The translations under genes and the position numbers were made by a program. A model generated the notes under the pieces. The model was not told the DNA's origin and made no database searches. It saw nothing but the letters and a program-made list of their open reading frames with translations. From assembly GCA_030142905.1 (NCBI GenBank), contig JASJOG010000028.1, positions 574,501-638,500 of the forward strand: a stretch of DNA of 64,000 bases, in the 5' to 3' direction. Source of the stretch: Heliopora coerulea (taxonomy: Eukaryota > Cnidaria > Anthozoa > Scleralcyonacea > Helioporidae). Shown piece by piece: positions 48,684-59,439 of this stretch (the stretch's first letter is position 1; every line of letters begins with the position of its first letter).

Positions 48684-49121
48684 TTATGGGCGATGAGGGC
48701 CCACGCCACTGCTCCACGCACCATCCCTCCCCCGTGAACACGCCAGCGGTAAGCCCGCCTTCGTTTGGTGTGATATTATACTTTGAACACGTGACTATAA
48801 AGTTACCACACAAATAGCTATCAATTTGTCTGACTCAAATCGTGGCGATGGATGTTGAATGTTGAATAAAGGTCTAATCTACTAATTTAAAGGCTTGATT
48901 TGTATCTTTCTTTTCTGTCTCACACAAAAGAACTTGTTTTAAACATGTACCTAACATACCTCGTAAAAGCTGTGGAATTGGAACTCAATATAACTTCTGC
49001 ACCTGCGTGACAAACACTGTATGATTTAACATTATTTGTTTGAACTTATGCGTTGGCGTCCAATGTGCTGACTTTTGCGTTTCCTGGAATTTATGCGGAC
49101 AAATGGTGATGATTATTAGCT

Positions 49122-49700
49122 AACAATTATTCGTCTCATACTCAGTGAACACTGTTAAATAATTGCCGAGACGAAGTAAAGGTAAAAGGTAAAGGTAAAG
49201 TGCCTTTATTTATACTGGATAACCCCATCAGCTACCTAAGCTGTTCTCCCCAGAGGTCTAGTAAGGGTCACCCATCATGGGTCCAGTGTAACTACAGGAG
49301 GAAACCGGAGTACCTGGACAAAACCTGTGATACTTGGTAGAGATAAACTAGACAACGCTCTTCTCACATGTGACCAAGGTAATTTTAACCAGATAAGGGC
49401 ACTGAGCCGGAATCGAACTCTAGTCACAGTGGTGAGAGACACGTGCACTACCACTGTGCCACCAGCAGCCCTAATTTATTTTTCAATGTTCACTGAGCCT
49501 GAGGCGAATAATTGTTTTAGTATAATTACACAGATGACTATTTGAAAGAAAGTAGTGAACTAGCACTTTTAAAATCTCCGCGGTAACATTTACAAAAGTA
49601 GCCGCTATCTTGTTTCTGAGCCTTCACTGTTATGATCACCTGCAGGTGATTGAGATTTATGACGTAATTTTCTGACCAATCACCTATGTAATTATACTTA
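49122..49700 (-). repeat. Unclassified repeat (copy 1), interrupted by a SINE
   Basis: It matches 51919-52180 in opposite orientation: AGTAGTGAACTAGCACTTTT, then ATCTTGTTTCTGAGC, then ATGACGTAATTTTCTG and the GATTGG/CCAATC block. Around the inserted SINE, CAATTATTCG...CAGTGAAC (49122-49154) and GTTCACTGAG...CGAATAATTG (49484-49515) form inverted arms. Confidence 0.6.
49171..49471 (-). mobile_element. tRNA-derived SINE, family A (copy 5)
   Basis: A near full-length minus-strand copy. The head starts GGGCTGCTGGTGGCACAGTG and has B box AGTTCGATTCC. The body matches copy 2 over its length. The 3' tail is a tandem of a CTTTAC-like hexamer (seen on the plus strand as AAAGGTAAAAGGTAAAGG). It is inserted into another repeat. 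Confidence 0.85.
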
Positions 49701-50643
49701 TATATGTTAATTATATGACTGAGCTCGTTTTTCGGCTTGTATCATTGATCTCTAGAGAAGCATGAGTCAAGCATCCTATTGTTTGAAAGGTCCAGAAAAT
49801 GAAGTCAGCGAAATTTGACCCGCCCCATTACTAAGGGCCCAAAGTTGTTATAAATCTTTTTGGCAAGCATTTTCAGAAATATTTCCTGATACTCTATATG
49901 GCAAAGAGGAACGACTTCGTAGGTAAAAAGACAGCTTTATCAACAGAAACCCTATACGGACCATACAGAAGTCGCACAGTTGATCACTCGGCAATGGCCG
50001 CCGCAACCCACGTCCGGCTACATTTTCTGAACATGGGAGTCTTGATCCGGTCTTCTTTAGAGATCAGTGGTCTGTACGCGAATTTAAGCATGCTGATTGG
50101 TTGTTGGATGGTCCAAGATTTTACGATATTGCGCCGGTCCAATACCGGTTTTTTATTCCGGAGTGATACGTTTTTGCGGGGAGATCTTGGAGGTGATTTT
50201 GATGAAATTTAGTGAGAGTTAAGTATCTACATCGGAAAATTCGGAAAAATATAAATGTGGAGGAACAATTGTGCCGTTTTTGTTTAAAGCTCGTTGAATA
50301 AAAGTACATTAAATGAGTGTTCAACTGTTGGAAACAAGAAGCAAACGAATAAGCAACTAGGTATGGTAAACAGCAACATCCGACTACAAAAACCCAGTTA
50401 AAATGGCAAAGAAAACAAACCTAAATTTACATAATAAATCCTAACTTAATCACGTTTGCCCGGTGTAAGAAAACCTCAGGCAAATATTTTCCCGTACGGA
50501 CCTCGCTCTCGGTTAACAAATGTTTAACATTAGGGAGAATCGTTCAGCAAAACAGGAAGTCGCGAGATTCTAACGACGTCGATAGAGTTGTGCGTTATAG
50601 CACCCCTGCATCATTGGGATGACATTGGGTGTGTTAGCGTTCA
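49701..50643. other. Intergenic stretch
   Basis: A 104-codon ORF at 49898-50212 has no recognisable domain. No other structure seen. Confidence 0.35.
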
Positions 50644-50827
50644 GGGGTGTTGGCGGCAAAGAGGGAGTGCATGTGTCTCTCACCTCTGTGATCGGAGTTC
50701 GATTCTAGCTCCAAGAATGACAGATTTTCTTCGGGTACTCTGATTTCCCTCTGTGGTACGACGGATAACATCTTCGATCTAGGGAGAATAGCTTAGTTAG
50801 CTGATGGGGTTATCCAATGTAAATAAA
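50644..50827 (+). mobile_element. tRNA-derived SINE, family A (copy 6), shortened
   Basis: Head GGGGTGTTGGCGGCAAAGAG with B box AGTTCGATTCTAG, then a body lacking roughly 60 bp, ending TTATCCAATGTAAATAAA. A pentanucleotide microsatellite starts about 30 bp after the 3' end. Confidence 0.7.
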
Positions 50828-50860
50828 CAATTTACCTTATCTGATTAATTTTTAATTTAC

Positions 50861-51010
50861 TATATTTTACTATACTATACTGTACTATACTATACTATAC
50901 TTTACTATACTGTACTGTACTATACTATACTATACTATACTATACTATACTTTACTATACTTTACTTTTACTTTACTTCACTGTACTTCACGTTACGTTA
51001 CTTTAACTAA
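50861..51010. repeat. Pentanucleotide microsatellite (TACTA/TTTAC type)
   Basis: About 150 bp of ACTAT, ACTGT and ACTTT units. It may have grown from the TTTAC-like tail of the SINE just upstream. A (TA)n run also occurs at 51538-51555. Confidence 0.85.
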
Positions 51011-51918
51011 TTTTGCTTTACGTTACATTACCTTCACTACAAGCAATGATACAAGAAAATATAAGCAAAAATACAAGAAAATCATTGGAGCTAATTTTGT
51101 TTCCGTATGCTGCAAGTTTGGTTGTCAGCACTAGCAGTCTAATATGAGTTGGTATAAGAGATTATACTGCATTCACTGCATTTATTCCATATTTCATATA
51201 CGCGTTTATCAAAAAACCGAGTTTTCAAAGGAGACAATCATCAAAGGGTACTGTTTCCATGCTGCAATTTTTTCTTCAACCTTCACTCGCAAAGACGTTG
51301 CGAAACAAGTTGCACGAACTACTATTCCATCTTGGTGCCATAATATTGTTGCAGTGAGTAGCTTGAGTTCCATTATAGTTTCTGCAGCGACCGCAACAAA
51401 TATTTTTTTAACGTTGTACTATTGAAAAATGCCTTTTTTTATTCTAAACCATTAAGGTCATCATTTCATTACTCTCACCGAAGGAACATTTCAAAAGAGA
51501 GGGGACAGCAACTTTAAAGGGTATAAATCAGTTGATATATATATATATATATATAAACCATACTTATATCTGGGCAGAAAAGTTCCGTCATGAATTGGAT
51601 ATTTTTCAAAACCTTCAACGTCAAACCAGCACTCAGGTTCTTGTCCTAAGCTCTCAAGCCATACTCACACCAGCGCAAAGCTTGACAAATTTTCTTGTTA
51701 TTTCAGAGCGGTTTCCTCGTGCACTTCCCGTGATATCAAATGCACACAATTTGACCCGTCAAAAGCTGAAAGTGCAGTTAAACAATCTAACAAGGTAATG
51801 ATCCATTTGTATGCTACTTTGCATGCTTGTCTGTTTGTCGGCCTACCTTTCCGTAGGTCCTCTGTCTGTGTGTCTCTGTTGTTCAGTCAGCATATCCGCC
51901 TATTCCACTCAACGTTTG

Positions 51919-52180
51919 CTTTTGGTATAATTACACAGGTGATTATCGAAAATCCCGCATGTTGATTGGCCAGAAAATTACGTCATATATGTCAATAATC
52001 ACCCACAGGTGATTGTAAAAGTGAACGCTCAGAAACAAGATGGCGGCTACTTTCGTAAATGCTACCGAAGAGATTTTAAAAGTGCTAGTTCACTACTTTC
52101 TTTCAAATAATCAACTCGACTTCGTCTCGGGGATTATTCAACAATATTCACCGAACCTGAGGCGAATAATTGTGAATTAC
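51919..52180 (+). repeat. Unclassified repeat (copy 2)
   Basis: An uninterrupted copy of the 49122-49700 repeat, in opposite orientation. It starts TTTGGTATAATTACACAGG, has AAACAAGATGGCGGCTACTT in the middle, and ends CCTGAGGCGAATAATTGTG. Confidence 0.6.
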
Positions 52181-52194
52181 ATTCCACTCCATTA

Positions 52195-52595
52195 ACCCTT
52201 TAGCGGCCAATTATACTTGAAATCTTTTAGGTCAATCCAATTAGTATATGATTCTGCGCGATGACTTGATTGAAGACAGAGAAAAGATTCCCACATGAAA
52301 GGCAACTGGACTATTTTCCAGTTATATACCAAAAAGCAATGCATTGACAACCTAAGAGCCCACGTGTGTGTGGACCGGTGTAGGTGGGACTTTGCAGGAA
52401 CCAGATCTGGTGCGCCCACTGTCCTCTAGAGGGTAGAAACATAAACAGGGGCTAGTTTTGGTCGCGTGTATGGTCCTTTTTTAACAAATTAAATCTTGCA
52501 CTTGGTCATTTGGTTTGTCGATATGTTACCGATGAAGTGTAGAAAAACAAACCCCGAGTCGTATTCGACCCGATCGCCAAAGATGTCAAAGGAAG
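52195..52595. repeat. Unclassified dispersed element, about 400 bp (copy 2)
   Basis: Partner of 37335-37747. Shared blocks include AGGTCAATCCAATTAGTATA, CCCACATGAAAGGC and GTGGACCGGTGTAGGTGGGA. It lies directly before the first DUF6209-like gene. Confidence 0.6.
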
Positions 52596-52858
52596 ATAAG
52601 CAATGAGGAGAAACCCACCTCTCTAAGACACAGTTGAATCCTCCCACGAGAAATGCAACTTAAAGGTTATTGAAGGCATTTAAAGCCACTACCCTGAAAA
52701 TTTAATCGACTGATCGATCAACTAGGCTACGATCGCGTTTGTATCGCGAAATGTGCGAATGCCATATATCGAAGGGGGTAAATCGGCCGTAACTTCATTG
52801 TAGGAGGTCCAAACTTAGTTAACGTGAAATGTTTTCTTCCTTTTTGATCAGTACAAAA

Positions 52859-53560
52859 ATGTTTACCGCGAAGATAACCTTCAAAGACAACTGGGACGAG
52901 AATGTTTGGGGACAAATGTTTATAGTCCCTGGATGGCAAGTTGATATTGTTTACGAGGCAGCAAGATTGCCCAACCGTGATATGAACAACAACGCGAGAG
53001 CCTGGGACATTTACGCTGAATTTAAATTCAGTCAAAATGGTAATGTTTCCCACAAGAAGCTGGACGGACCGAAAATAATAAATGGTAAAGAGATCATGAC
53101 AACAAAAATAAACATCCCATTGACAGCCAACACTTTGGTTATATGGTTCAAAAATGTCGGGGTAAAAAGCGGAGTTACATACGACAGCGATTACGGAAAA
53201 AATTATGTATTTAAAATGACAACACCAATCATCCCGATCATAGGATTTGATAGTAACTTTTACGAGAGGTTAATGGGAAAACTTCTCCGCGGTGGGCAGT
53301 TCTACATTCTATATGATTCAAAGCGGCTGCTTGGTAATACCAACATTATCGCTGGAGTTAAATTCTCTGCTCAGGGCGCCGTTATATCAAAAAATCTGGC
53401 AGGTCCACTGGGTAGCACTACGATGTTTATCGCCAATATCAAGATCCCTGCTGATGCAAAAGAAGTAATCTTGTGGTTTTACCATCTCTCCAACTCTGAT
53501 GGAAATTATGTATATGACAGCGATTACGGCAAGAACTACAAGTTCACTTTGAGTGGCTAA
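52859..53560 (+). CDS. Two-domain DUF6209-like protein, paralog 1
   Basis: An intron-free 233-codon stretch with two tandem copies of one beta-rich domain (about residues 3-115 and 120-233). Each copy runs from an F(K/D)xxWxExxxG-type strand through YEAARLPNRD or YDSKRLLGNT, a central AEFKF or GVKFS strand, and a VIWFKNVG or ILWFYHL strand, to YDSDYGKNYVF or YDSDYGKNYKF. This order and the closing YDSxYGxNYxF motif match DUF6209, a family of unknown function I recall mainly from bacteria. No signal peptide or membrane helix is visible. An acceptor-like TTTTTGATCAG directly precedes the ATG, so an upstream exon may exist. An AATAAA lies 100 bp after the stop. It is convergent with its paralog at 56352-57053. 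Confidence 0.8.
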   Translation: MFTAKITFKDNWDENVWGQMFIVPGWQVDIVYEAARLPNRDMNNNARAWDIYAEFKFSQNGNVSHKKLDGPKIINGKEIMTTKINIPLTANTLVIWFKNVGVKSGVTYDSDYGKNYVFKMTTPIIPIIGFDSNFYERLMGKLLRGGQFYILYDSKRLLGNTNIIAGVKFSAQGAVISKNLAGPLGSTTMFIANIKIPADAKEVILWFYHLSNSDGNYVYDSDYGKNYKFTLSG

Positions 53561-53659
53561 TGGATCACTCATGCAATTCCCCACCACCAGAATTGGCAGC
53601 AAATTGATTAAATTGAGTAAAACGTATTGAATTAATATATAGATCAGTGTAAATGAAAA

Positions 53660-53665
53660 AATAAA
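53660..53665 (+). terminator. Polyadenylation signal AATAAA
   Basis: It lies 100 bp downstream of the stop codon of the first DUF6209-like gene, in an A-rich context. Confidence 0.55.
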
Positions 53666-53701
53666 TGAATTGTTTTTCTAATGAACAAATTGTGCATTGT
53701 G

Positions 53702-56351
53702 TGTTGTGTAAAGGCTTCAAAAGTACACATAACTATCATCTTATATTTACATATATATATGTATAACATATACATATATTAATAATTCACGAAGAAAAAT
53801 CGAAAGAATATAAAATTTAATGAGTTGCAAATGTGATATAAAACAGTTGTATCTGTGATGCAACTCCTGATTTACATGAACTTTTCGTGCAATTTTCTCA
53901 ACTAAAATCGTTGGAATCTTCTCCATTTCTGAAGAACATGAAATAACGAGAAGTACAGAAGAGATACAGTGGGAAGAAGTTGAAATTATGGAAGGTCATT
54001 CAAATGGTTTAGAGAGACATTTGGAAAACGAAGAAGAAATTGGGAGGGACATGCAAAGTGCTGTTGGTTATGGGACTGGTAAGAGGTATTTTGTTTCAGA
54101 CAATGTTGTTAATCTGTCGAATCAAACTTTGGCGGACGATCAGGTTGCCTTGTCGAGAGTTTTTTAGTTTTGCCCGACACCAAAGGAGATCGATAAATCT
54201 AAATTGACTAAAGATTTTCGATCAGATGCCACATTTGCCAAGATTCGCCAGCTTTCTTGCCTGTATTGCTGATGTGCACGCTGGTATTTCATGCTGAGGA
54301 GAAGTGCATGAGGGTGAACAATCAATCGCAAAGCGTTTATTGCCATTTCGAATTTTATTCATTTTATATTACAGCATTGTACTGTTCGTGGATTTTTTAC
54401 AGCCTTTGTACTACACAAGCATTCAGTAGCGTTACAATTCATAGGATTGCTTGAAGAACTTTCTAAATCACGTGCAAAATAAAGCTCAGCCCTGTGTTTT
54501 AATTTCCTGTTCACGGCGTGTTCACGTGGACAGATTCTGGTTTACCACGTTTGACCAACGGGGTGTACATGTATTTGACATAGTGGGAGGATGCAATTTA
54601 AACAATCCATTCTCTAGAAGATGGACCACGAATTCGAATATGGAGTATTGGCCAATCCCCCTCAAGGCACGGGCCGGAATTCTATAGATGCCCTTTTAAA
54701 AACGATATTTTGGAAAAGCTAATGCCATCGCAGACACCATCTTAGACAATAAGGAGAATTTACGAATAGATGTCAATAACTATGAATGTTACTTCTGCAA
54801 TCACTTCAGGTTATTATATAAAGGAAATGGAAATTAGAAAAATAGTTATTGGAAACCACAAAGTTAATGTTGAAAAAACTTGTCCTTTGGGTTAGTGTTC
54901 CCACTTCCATTTTTCGTTCTGCCAAATTTCAGTTTGTTAGTTTGTTTATTTCTACAGTTCGATGGAAACGCATAAAATGTTTCCTTACTCTTAGTTAAAA
55001 TAACATGCAGGACGTCGCTTCATATTGAGTACGTCGCACAGATGGATGATCAACTAAGAAGTCAAATAACCAAAGAAGTTTGGTGAACGTCAGAGATTCA
55101 TGTGGAGAGCGAATTCCGGCAATGTAAGGGACAAATTATGACTTCGTGATAGTGGATCAAAGTCAAATTTTTAACCGCCTGAGTTTTCCCACTAAACAAA
55201 ACACTTTCAATCTCTCCGTGGTTTCTTAGTTACTTTCATTTCCTTTTAAGAATGTTAAGATCAGTGAAGTGTTCTAAATCTTTCAAACGTGACCGTGTAT
55301 ATAAGAAATTGGCTCGCCGGTTTCGGGCTGGTTCTACGCAGCGCGAGATGGCTTATCTTGCGGATAGACTATTTTTGTATCCATTGCGTAGTTATCCGTG
55401 AAAATCGGCTAATATAGCTATCTGTACATTAAACCTATTCATCTGCCATTTTTGTTGTCATATTACTCTCCAATGGACAGGAAGTATATCTACTTAAGTA
55501 AACCATATCCGTCGAGTCGTGAACCCACGTTTCGTATCACAAATCTTTGAGGGAAAGAAGAAGCGGAAAGGACAAGCCGAATATTGAGTATGGTGCACAT
55601 ACTATTGGTTTAGTGATTAGTTAAGAATCTACAGTAACTATGTTCTATTCCTGAAACTTTAATTAAATGCTGTTCTGATAAAGCCCAAAGATCTAATATG
55701 TTAGACTACGAAAAGCCATCTTCCCTCCATTTCTAGAATAACGTTAAAATGAAGAGTACCATGCCAGATGCGCACTCACTTCCACTATGCTAAAAAATTT
55801 CAGTTGCAATTCATCTCTTAACCGATAGGTGAACCAGTGAGCTCTTTCGTAGGCAAAGTTCTGTTGTTGTCGAATTGACTCTCACCGAAAAAGATGGTGA
55901 TTCACAAATATAACTATAATCCTTTGAATGTGGAAATATTTCGTAAAGATTTCGTGAGAAGAAAACTTTTACCTTTTCAGTTCGGAGTATCACGTTGAAC
56001 TTTATTTACCTGTTGTTAGAGTTAATTTAATTTTCTAAAGGATTGTTCTTAAATTTACAGCCGGCTTCTTTTGTGGTACCATTGTTTGTGATGAATCTTT
56101 TCAGCAACAAGTTTATCTAAACCAGACAAACGCGAATGATTTTGAAATATTTATTTGTTCAAGAAAAAGATTAAGGTAAACAGGAAATCCACAAGAAATC
56201 GTACACACAACAAAAATTTAGTGGTATTTTCGGATATACAGACTTCTAAGATGCTACTGATCACAGTCTATTTTCGCAGCTACTCTTTTCAACTAATGGT
56301 TTGGCAATGCTTTACATTTACGTAATCGTTCAGGACGTTTGACGCACACTT
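53702..56351. other. Gap between the two DUF6209-like genes
   Basis: AT-rich, with no ORF of recognisable family. A TTTATT near 56148-56154 may be the polyadenylation signal of the minus-strand paralog. Confidence 0.4.
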
Positions 56352-57053
56352 TTAATCGCTTGCCAACTCAAAGTGATAGTTCTTGCTGTAGTCACTGTCA
56401 TACTTTTTCTCGCCATCTACCTCGTGATAAAACCACATGATCACTTTTTTTGCATCTTTGGGAATGGGAACCACCTCGGTCAGGTAAGTGGTATCCAGTC
56501 CAACTTCCAAGAGCATCTCGGTCATGACGTCACAATCTTCACAAAACTTCGCTTGTAAATAGATTTCTTTATCTTCATCCAACCTTTTGGAGTCGTAATA
56601 AACGTCGAACATTTCTCCTGCCTTCAGACTTCCGTGCACAGTTTCTTCCCAGTCCTTATCAAACACTATGCTTGGCTCGGTTATGTCGAAATGGTAATTC
56701 TTGCCATAGTCGCTGTCATACTTGTCCGGTCCACTGTAGGTCCAGAGCTTGAACCAAATGATGAGCTTTTTCGCATCGTATGGCATAAAGATTGATTTAT
56801 GTAATATTTCTTGGTCCTCAACCATTTTGGGACCATCAAGTCCAACCGAATGCACTTCGCCTGTCTCGCTGAATTTGAATTCGGCATAAATTTTCCAGGC
56901 TGGTTGACCGTACATTGTAGGTCGACCGGGTAGTCTTGCGCCGTTGTAGATAATCGTGAAGTTCTTCCCAACTGCCAATTTCCCCTTAACTTCCTCCTCC
57001 CAATTGCTTTTGAAAACCAGGGCGGGTTCTTTAGTTTCTGAACTACAAAACAA
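56352..57053 (-). CDS. Two-domain DUF6209-like protein, paralog 2
   Basis: A 233-codon open frame, clearly paralogous to 52859-53560. The two domain copies end YDSDYGKNYHF and YDSDYSKNYHF. Other shared segments are SNWEEEVKGKL, YNGARLPGRP, AEFKFSETGEV, LDGPKM, LIIWFKLW and IMWFYHEVDG. The second copy has a CEDC pair absent from paralog 1. Near the 5' end TTTTGTAG precedes TTCAGAAAC, a good acceptor in the same phase as in paralog 1, so the first few codons of the open frame may be intronic and an upstream exon may carry the true start. Function is unknown; a cytosolic or binding role is only a guess. Confidence 0.8.
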   Translation of the reverse strand: MFCSSETKEPALVFKSNWEEEVKGKLAVGKNFTIIYNGARLPGRPTMYGQPAWKIYAEFKFSETGEVHSVGLDGPKMVEDQEILHKSIFMPYDAKKLIIWFKLWTYSGPDKYDSDYGKNYHFDITEPSIVFDKDWEETVHGSLKAGEMFDVYYDSKRLDEDKEIYLQAKFCEDCDVMTEMLLEVGLDTTYLTEVVPIPKDAKKVIMWFYHEVDGEKKYDSDYSKNYHFELASD

Positions 57054-57946
57054 TTGCGATTACAGTATTGCTTCTGCTATGGATTTTTCTGAAAACTATT
57101 ACCATACATCTTTACGCTTTATAAGTAACCGAGATTCTCTACACATCAAGACAGTGTACCTAACTCCGGTGTTACGAATGAAAACGACTTCCAGGGTTTT
57201 ATTTTATTTACTTTGTTGAACTATATCGTCATGGCACAAATTAGCATAACATGAGATTTCCGACTTCATTTACATGAAAAAATTTTCCTCGATTCTGATT
57301 TGCTGACTAGGGCACATTAGGAGATAATTGATTTGGTTGGTTAACTCTGTCAAATTGTGCTTGCGCGAAAAATACGGCAAAAATAACCAGCCAAGTGAAT
57401 TATCTTATGCCGAGAAATGCCTGGCAACAACCCGAAATGAACGTCCGAAACTTAGTCCCTCGAGAACGGTTTTCTTATTACACTTCAAAGGCGGCTGTTC
57501 CTCTCGACTGATCACATAACGCTATGATTGAGTGATGCCCGAACCTTGTTCGTGGGTTAGGGAACCAGGACTTTTCTCCTCCGTAATTCTTACCAACTTC
57601 CATGGCCAAGGGGTTCCTGGTTCCTTGACCCCTCAGCAGCAGGCTATATTTCACAAATTCGTGGAAGTAACTGCCGAAATTTTTTTTGTATTTTAGACTT
57701 GGAAATGTTTACGAAGTCGAGAACATCCTCAGCAAACAACTATCAAACGAATCAAGCCCAGAACACGTAAAATTTTTTAGGCAAAACGATGACCTCATTG
57801 AACTCGGTGTCTCGGTTTTATTGGTGTTAACATAACTAGGGACGTTTGCTACAAATCAAAGGCTACAGATAAACCAATCTACAACAGACACCTTATACAG
57901 ATCCTTTTCCGTATCTGCGGCTAAGTTGTGAAACTCGTTGCCTAAT
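57054..57946. other. Stretch upstream of DUF6209-like paralog 2
   Basis: No recognised exon or promoter motif. ORFs are short and without domains. Confidence 0.4.
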
Positions 57947-57958
57947 AGCATAAGATGT

Positions 57959-58225
57959 TCTTAATACGTACGCTCTCAAGCTATTCTCTCAGAAAAACTT
58001 TTCTGAGTCCCTGACGGGAATCGAACCCGTAACCTTCTGATCGCCGGTGAGATGCTGTAACCATTGAGCTACTACTCTGTGTAGCTCAATGGTTACAGCA
58101 TCTCACCGGTGATCAGAAGGTTACGGGTTCGATTCCCGTCAGGGACTCAGAAAAGTTTTTCTGAGAGAATAGCTTGAGAGCGTACGTATTAAGAACATTA
58201 TAACCTACCAAGCTACCACAATTAC
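57959..58225 (+). mobile_element. Head-to-head inverted dimer of tRNA-derived SINE family B
   Basis: Arms at 57955-58072 and 58081-58198 are inverted copies matching at 117 of 118 positions around an 8-base centre (TACTCTGT). Each arm is a tRNA-like head (GTAGCTCAATGGTTACAGC, GGGTTCGATTCCC) plus a SINE tail (CTCAGAAAAGTTTTTCTGAG and GTACGTATTAAGAACAT). Only the right arm has the last 27 bases (CTACCAAGCTACCAC). The whole is bracketed by a perfect 12-bp direct repeat, agcataagatgt (57947-57958 and 58226-58237), so it inserted as one unit. Confidence 0.88.
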
Positions 58226-58454
58226 AGCATAAGATGTATACATTCTTTAAGTGATTTTAAGAAAGCTATAAAAACTTACCTTTTTAATTTTAGTTAATTT
58301 TATTTAAATCATTATGTAATACATAATATATATATATACATTTATACAATTTACTAGTATGGTGTATAATTTCACTGTATTATAGGAACATTGTAACTGA
58401 TCATTGTATAATTACTTGTAAACGCATTGAGACCTTGTATAATACTTTAATTAC

Positions 58455-59309
58455 ATATTATTATTATTATTATTATTACAACTCGCACACCACCCAACTA
58501 AGGACAGTGGAAGGGGTCTAAGCCTGCTACGGGCTCCCAGCATCCCGCCAGGTAAGGCCGCAACAGACATTGCACATTTCAGGGAACTTGTGGGGAAAGG
58601 AAATTTTACCATTAAAATAGATTTTAAGAAACACCCACGGGGCCAGCCCTTACTCGCCCAACTTATCCAGTCAGGAAGGAGTAAGGGATATACAGCCCTC
58701 TAAAGTCCCTGAAAGTACTCCCCGATGCGTATATCCAGTTTGACCTTAACAGTACCCTGTTGCACTTCCAACCAATTAAGGTCAGTTTAGGCGTGCCACT
58801 GCAAGGGTTAAAACTGAATATTGTTTTGTTCTTAGACTAGTGCAGATCTGTTTCAGCACTTAAGGCTGGTTCATCCTCGACCAACTAAGGTCAGGGGCAT
58901 CAGCCTGCTGTACAGATTTTCTTCTAGTCCTTGGGCTGACAGGGCAGGTTTGCCAACACCTGAAGGTAGTGTACTTGCAGCTGCCAGCCAATTAAGGCAA
59001 GCTGAGGCTTTCGGCTACCTGTCTACCTAGCTGGCAAGGCAGGGGCGCCACTCCCTAGGTCATCTCATCAAAGCCTGCTCGTTTTATGGAGGTCACTGGC
59101 TCCGAGTCAATGCCCTGCCTACCTATTTCTGGTTTTATCTCGGAGTTTCCTTCTCCTAGATAAGTTGTCATCCAAGGCTAAAGAGTCTTATCTACCCTTG
59201 GCTAAGGGGTTGCTGGCACTTGCCAAAGGTGCCACCCCGGACTCTGGTGGGCGGGAGCGTCCACACTCCCGTAGTAGGCTGAAGCTGTGCTTGTCCTACT
59301 CCAGTGCCC

Positions 59310-59350
<41 letters not shown>
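58455..59350 (+). mobile_element. LINE-like 3' region with (ATT)n tail
   Basis: About 830 bp of higher-GC, ORF-poor sequence with recurring CCAA(T/C)TAAGG(T/A)C motifs (58494, 58771, 58881 and 59000 areas). It ends in a (TTA)n microsatellite at 59312-59349, with another at about 58460-58477 on its left. Tri-nucleotide tails of this kind are usual for CR1/L2-type LINEs and their SINEs. No reverse transcriptase is included. Confidence 0.5.
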
Positions 59351-59439
59351 CGAGTTCAGCTACTTCGTGCTGCAGTACGAAACGTTACGTTGACAAATTC
59401 AAGTTGCACAAGGAAATATTTTATTATTATTTTTTTTTA

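Noticed and set aside
49327..49545. Small ORF containing RDKLDNALLTCDQGNF
   Set aside because: The same peptide pattern appears at 23947-24153 and 37462-37803 because it is a translation of SINE family A.
50861..51010. CRISPR-like array
   Set aside because: It is a simple pentanucleotide microsatellite in a eukaryotic genome with no spacers.
47584..53560. Signal-peptide exon at 47584 as first exon of the DUF6209-like gene at 52859
   Set aside because: Splice phases do not match (phase 1 donor versus an acceptor needing two preceding bases), and a better phase-matched exon exists at 48129.
58007..58140. tRNA genes on both strands
   Set aside because: A and B boxes are good, but the 5' and 3' acceptor strands do not pair, the base before the anticodon is not T, and the flanks are SINE tail. 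These are SINE heads.
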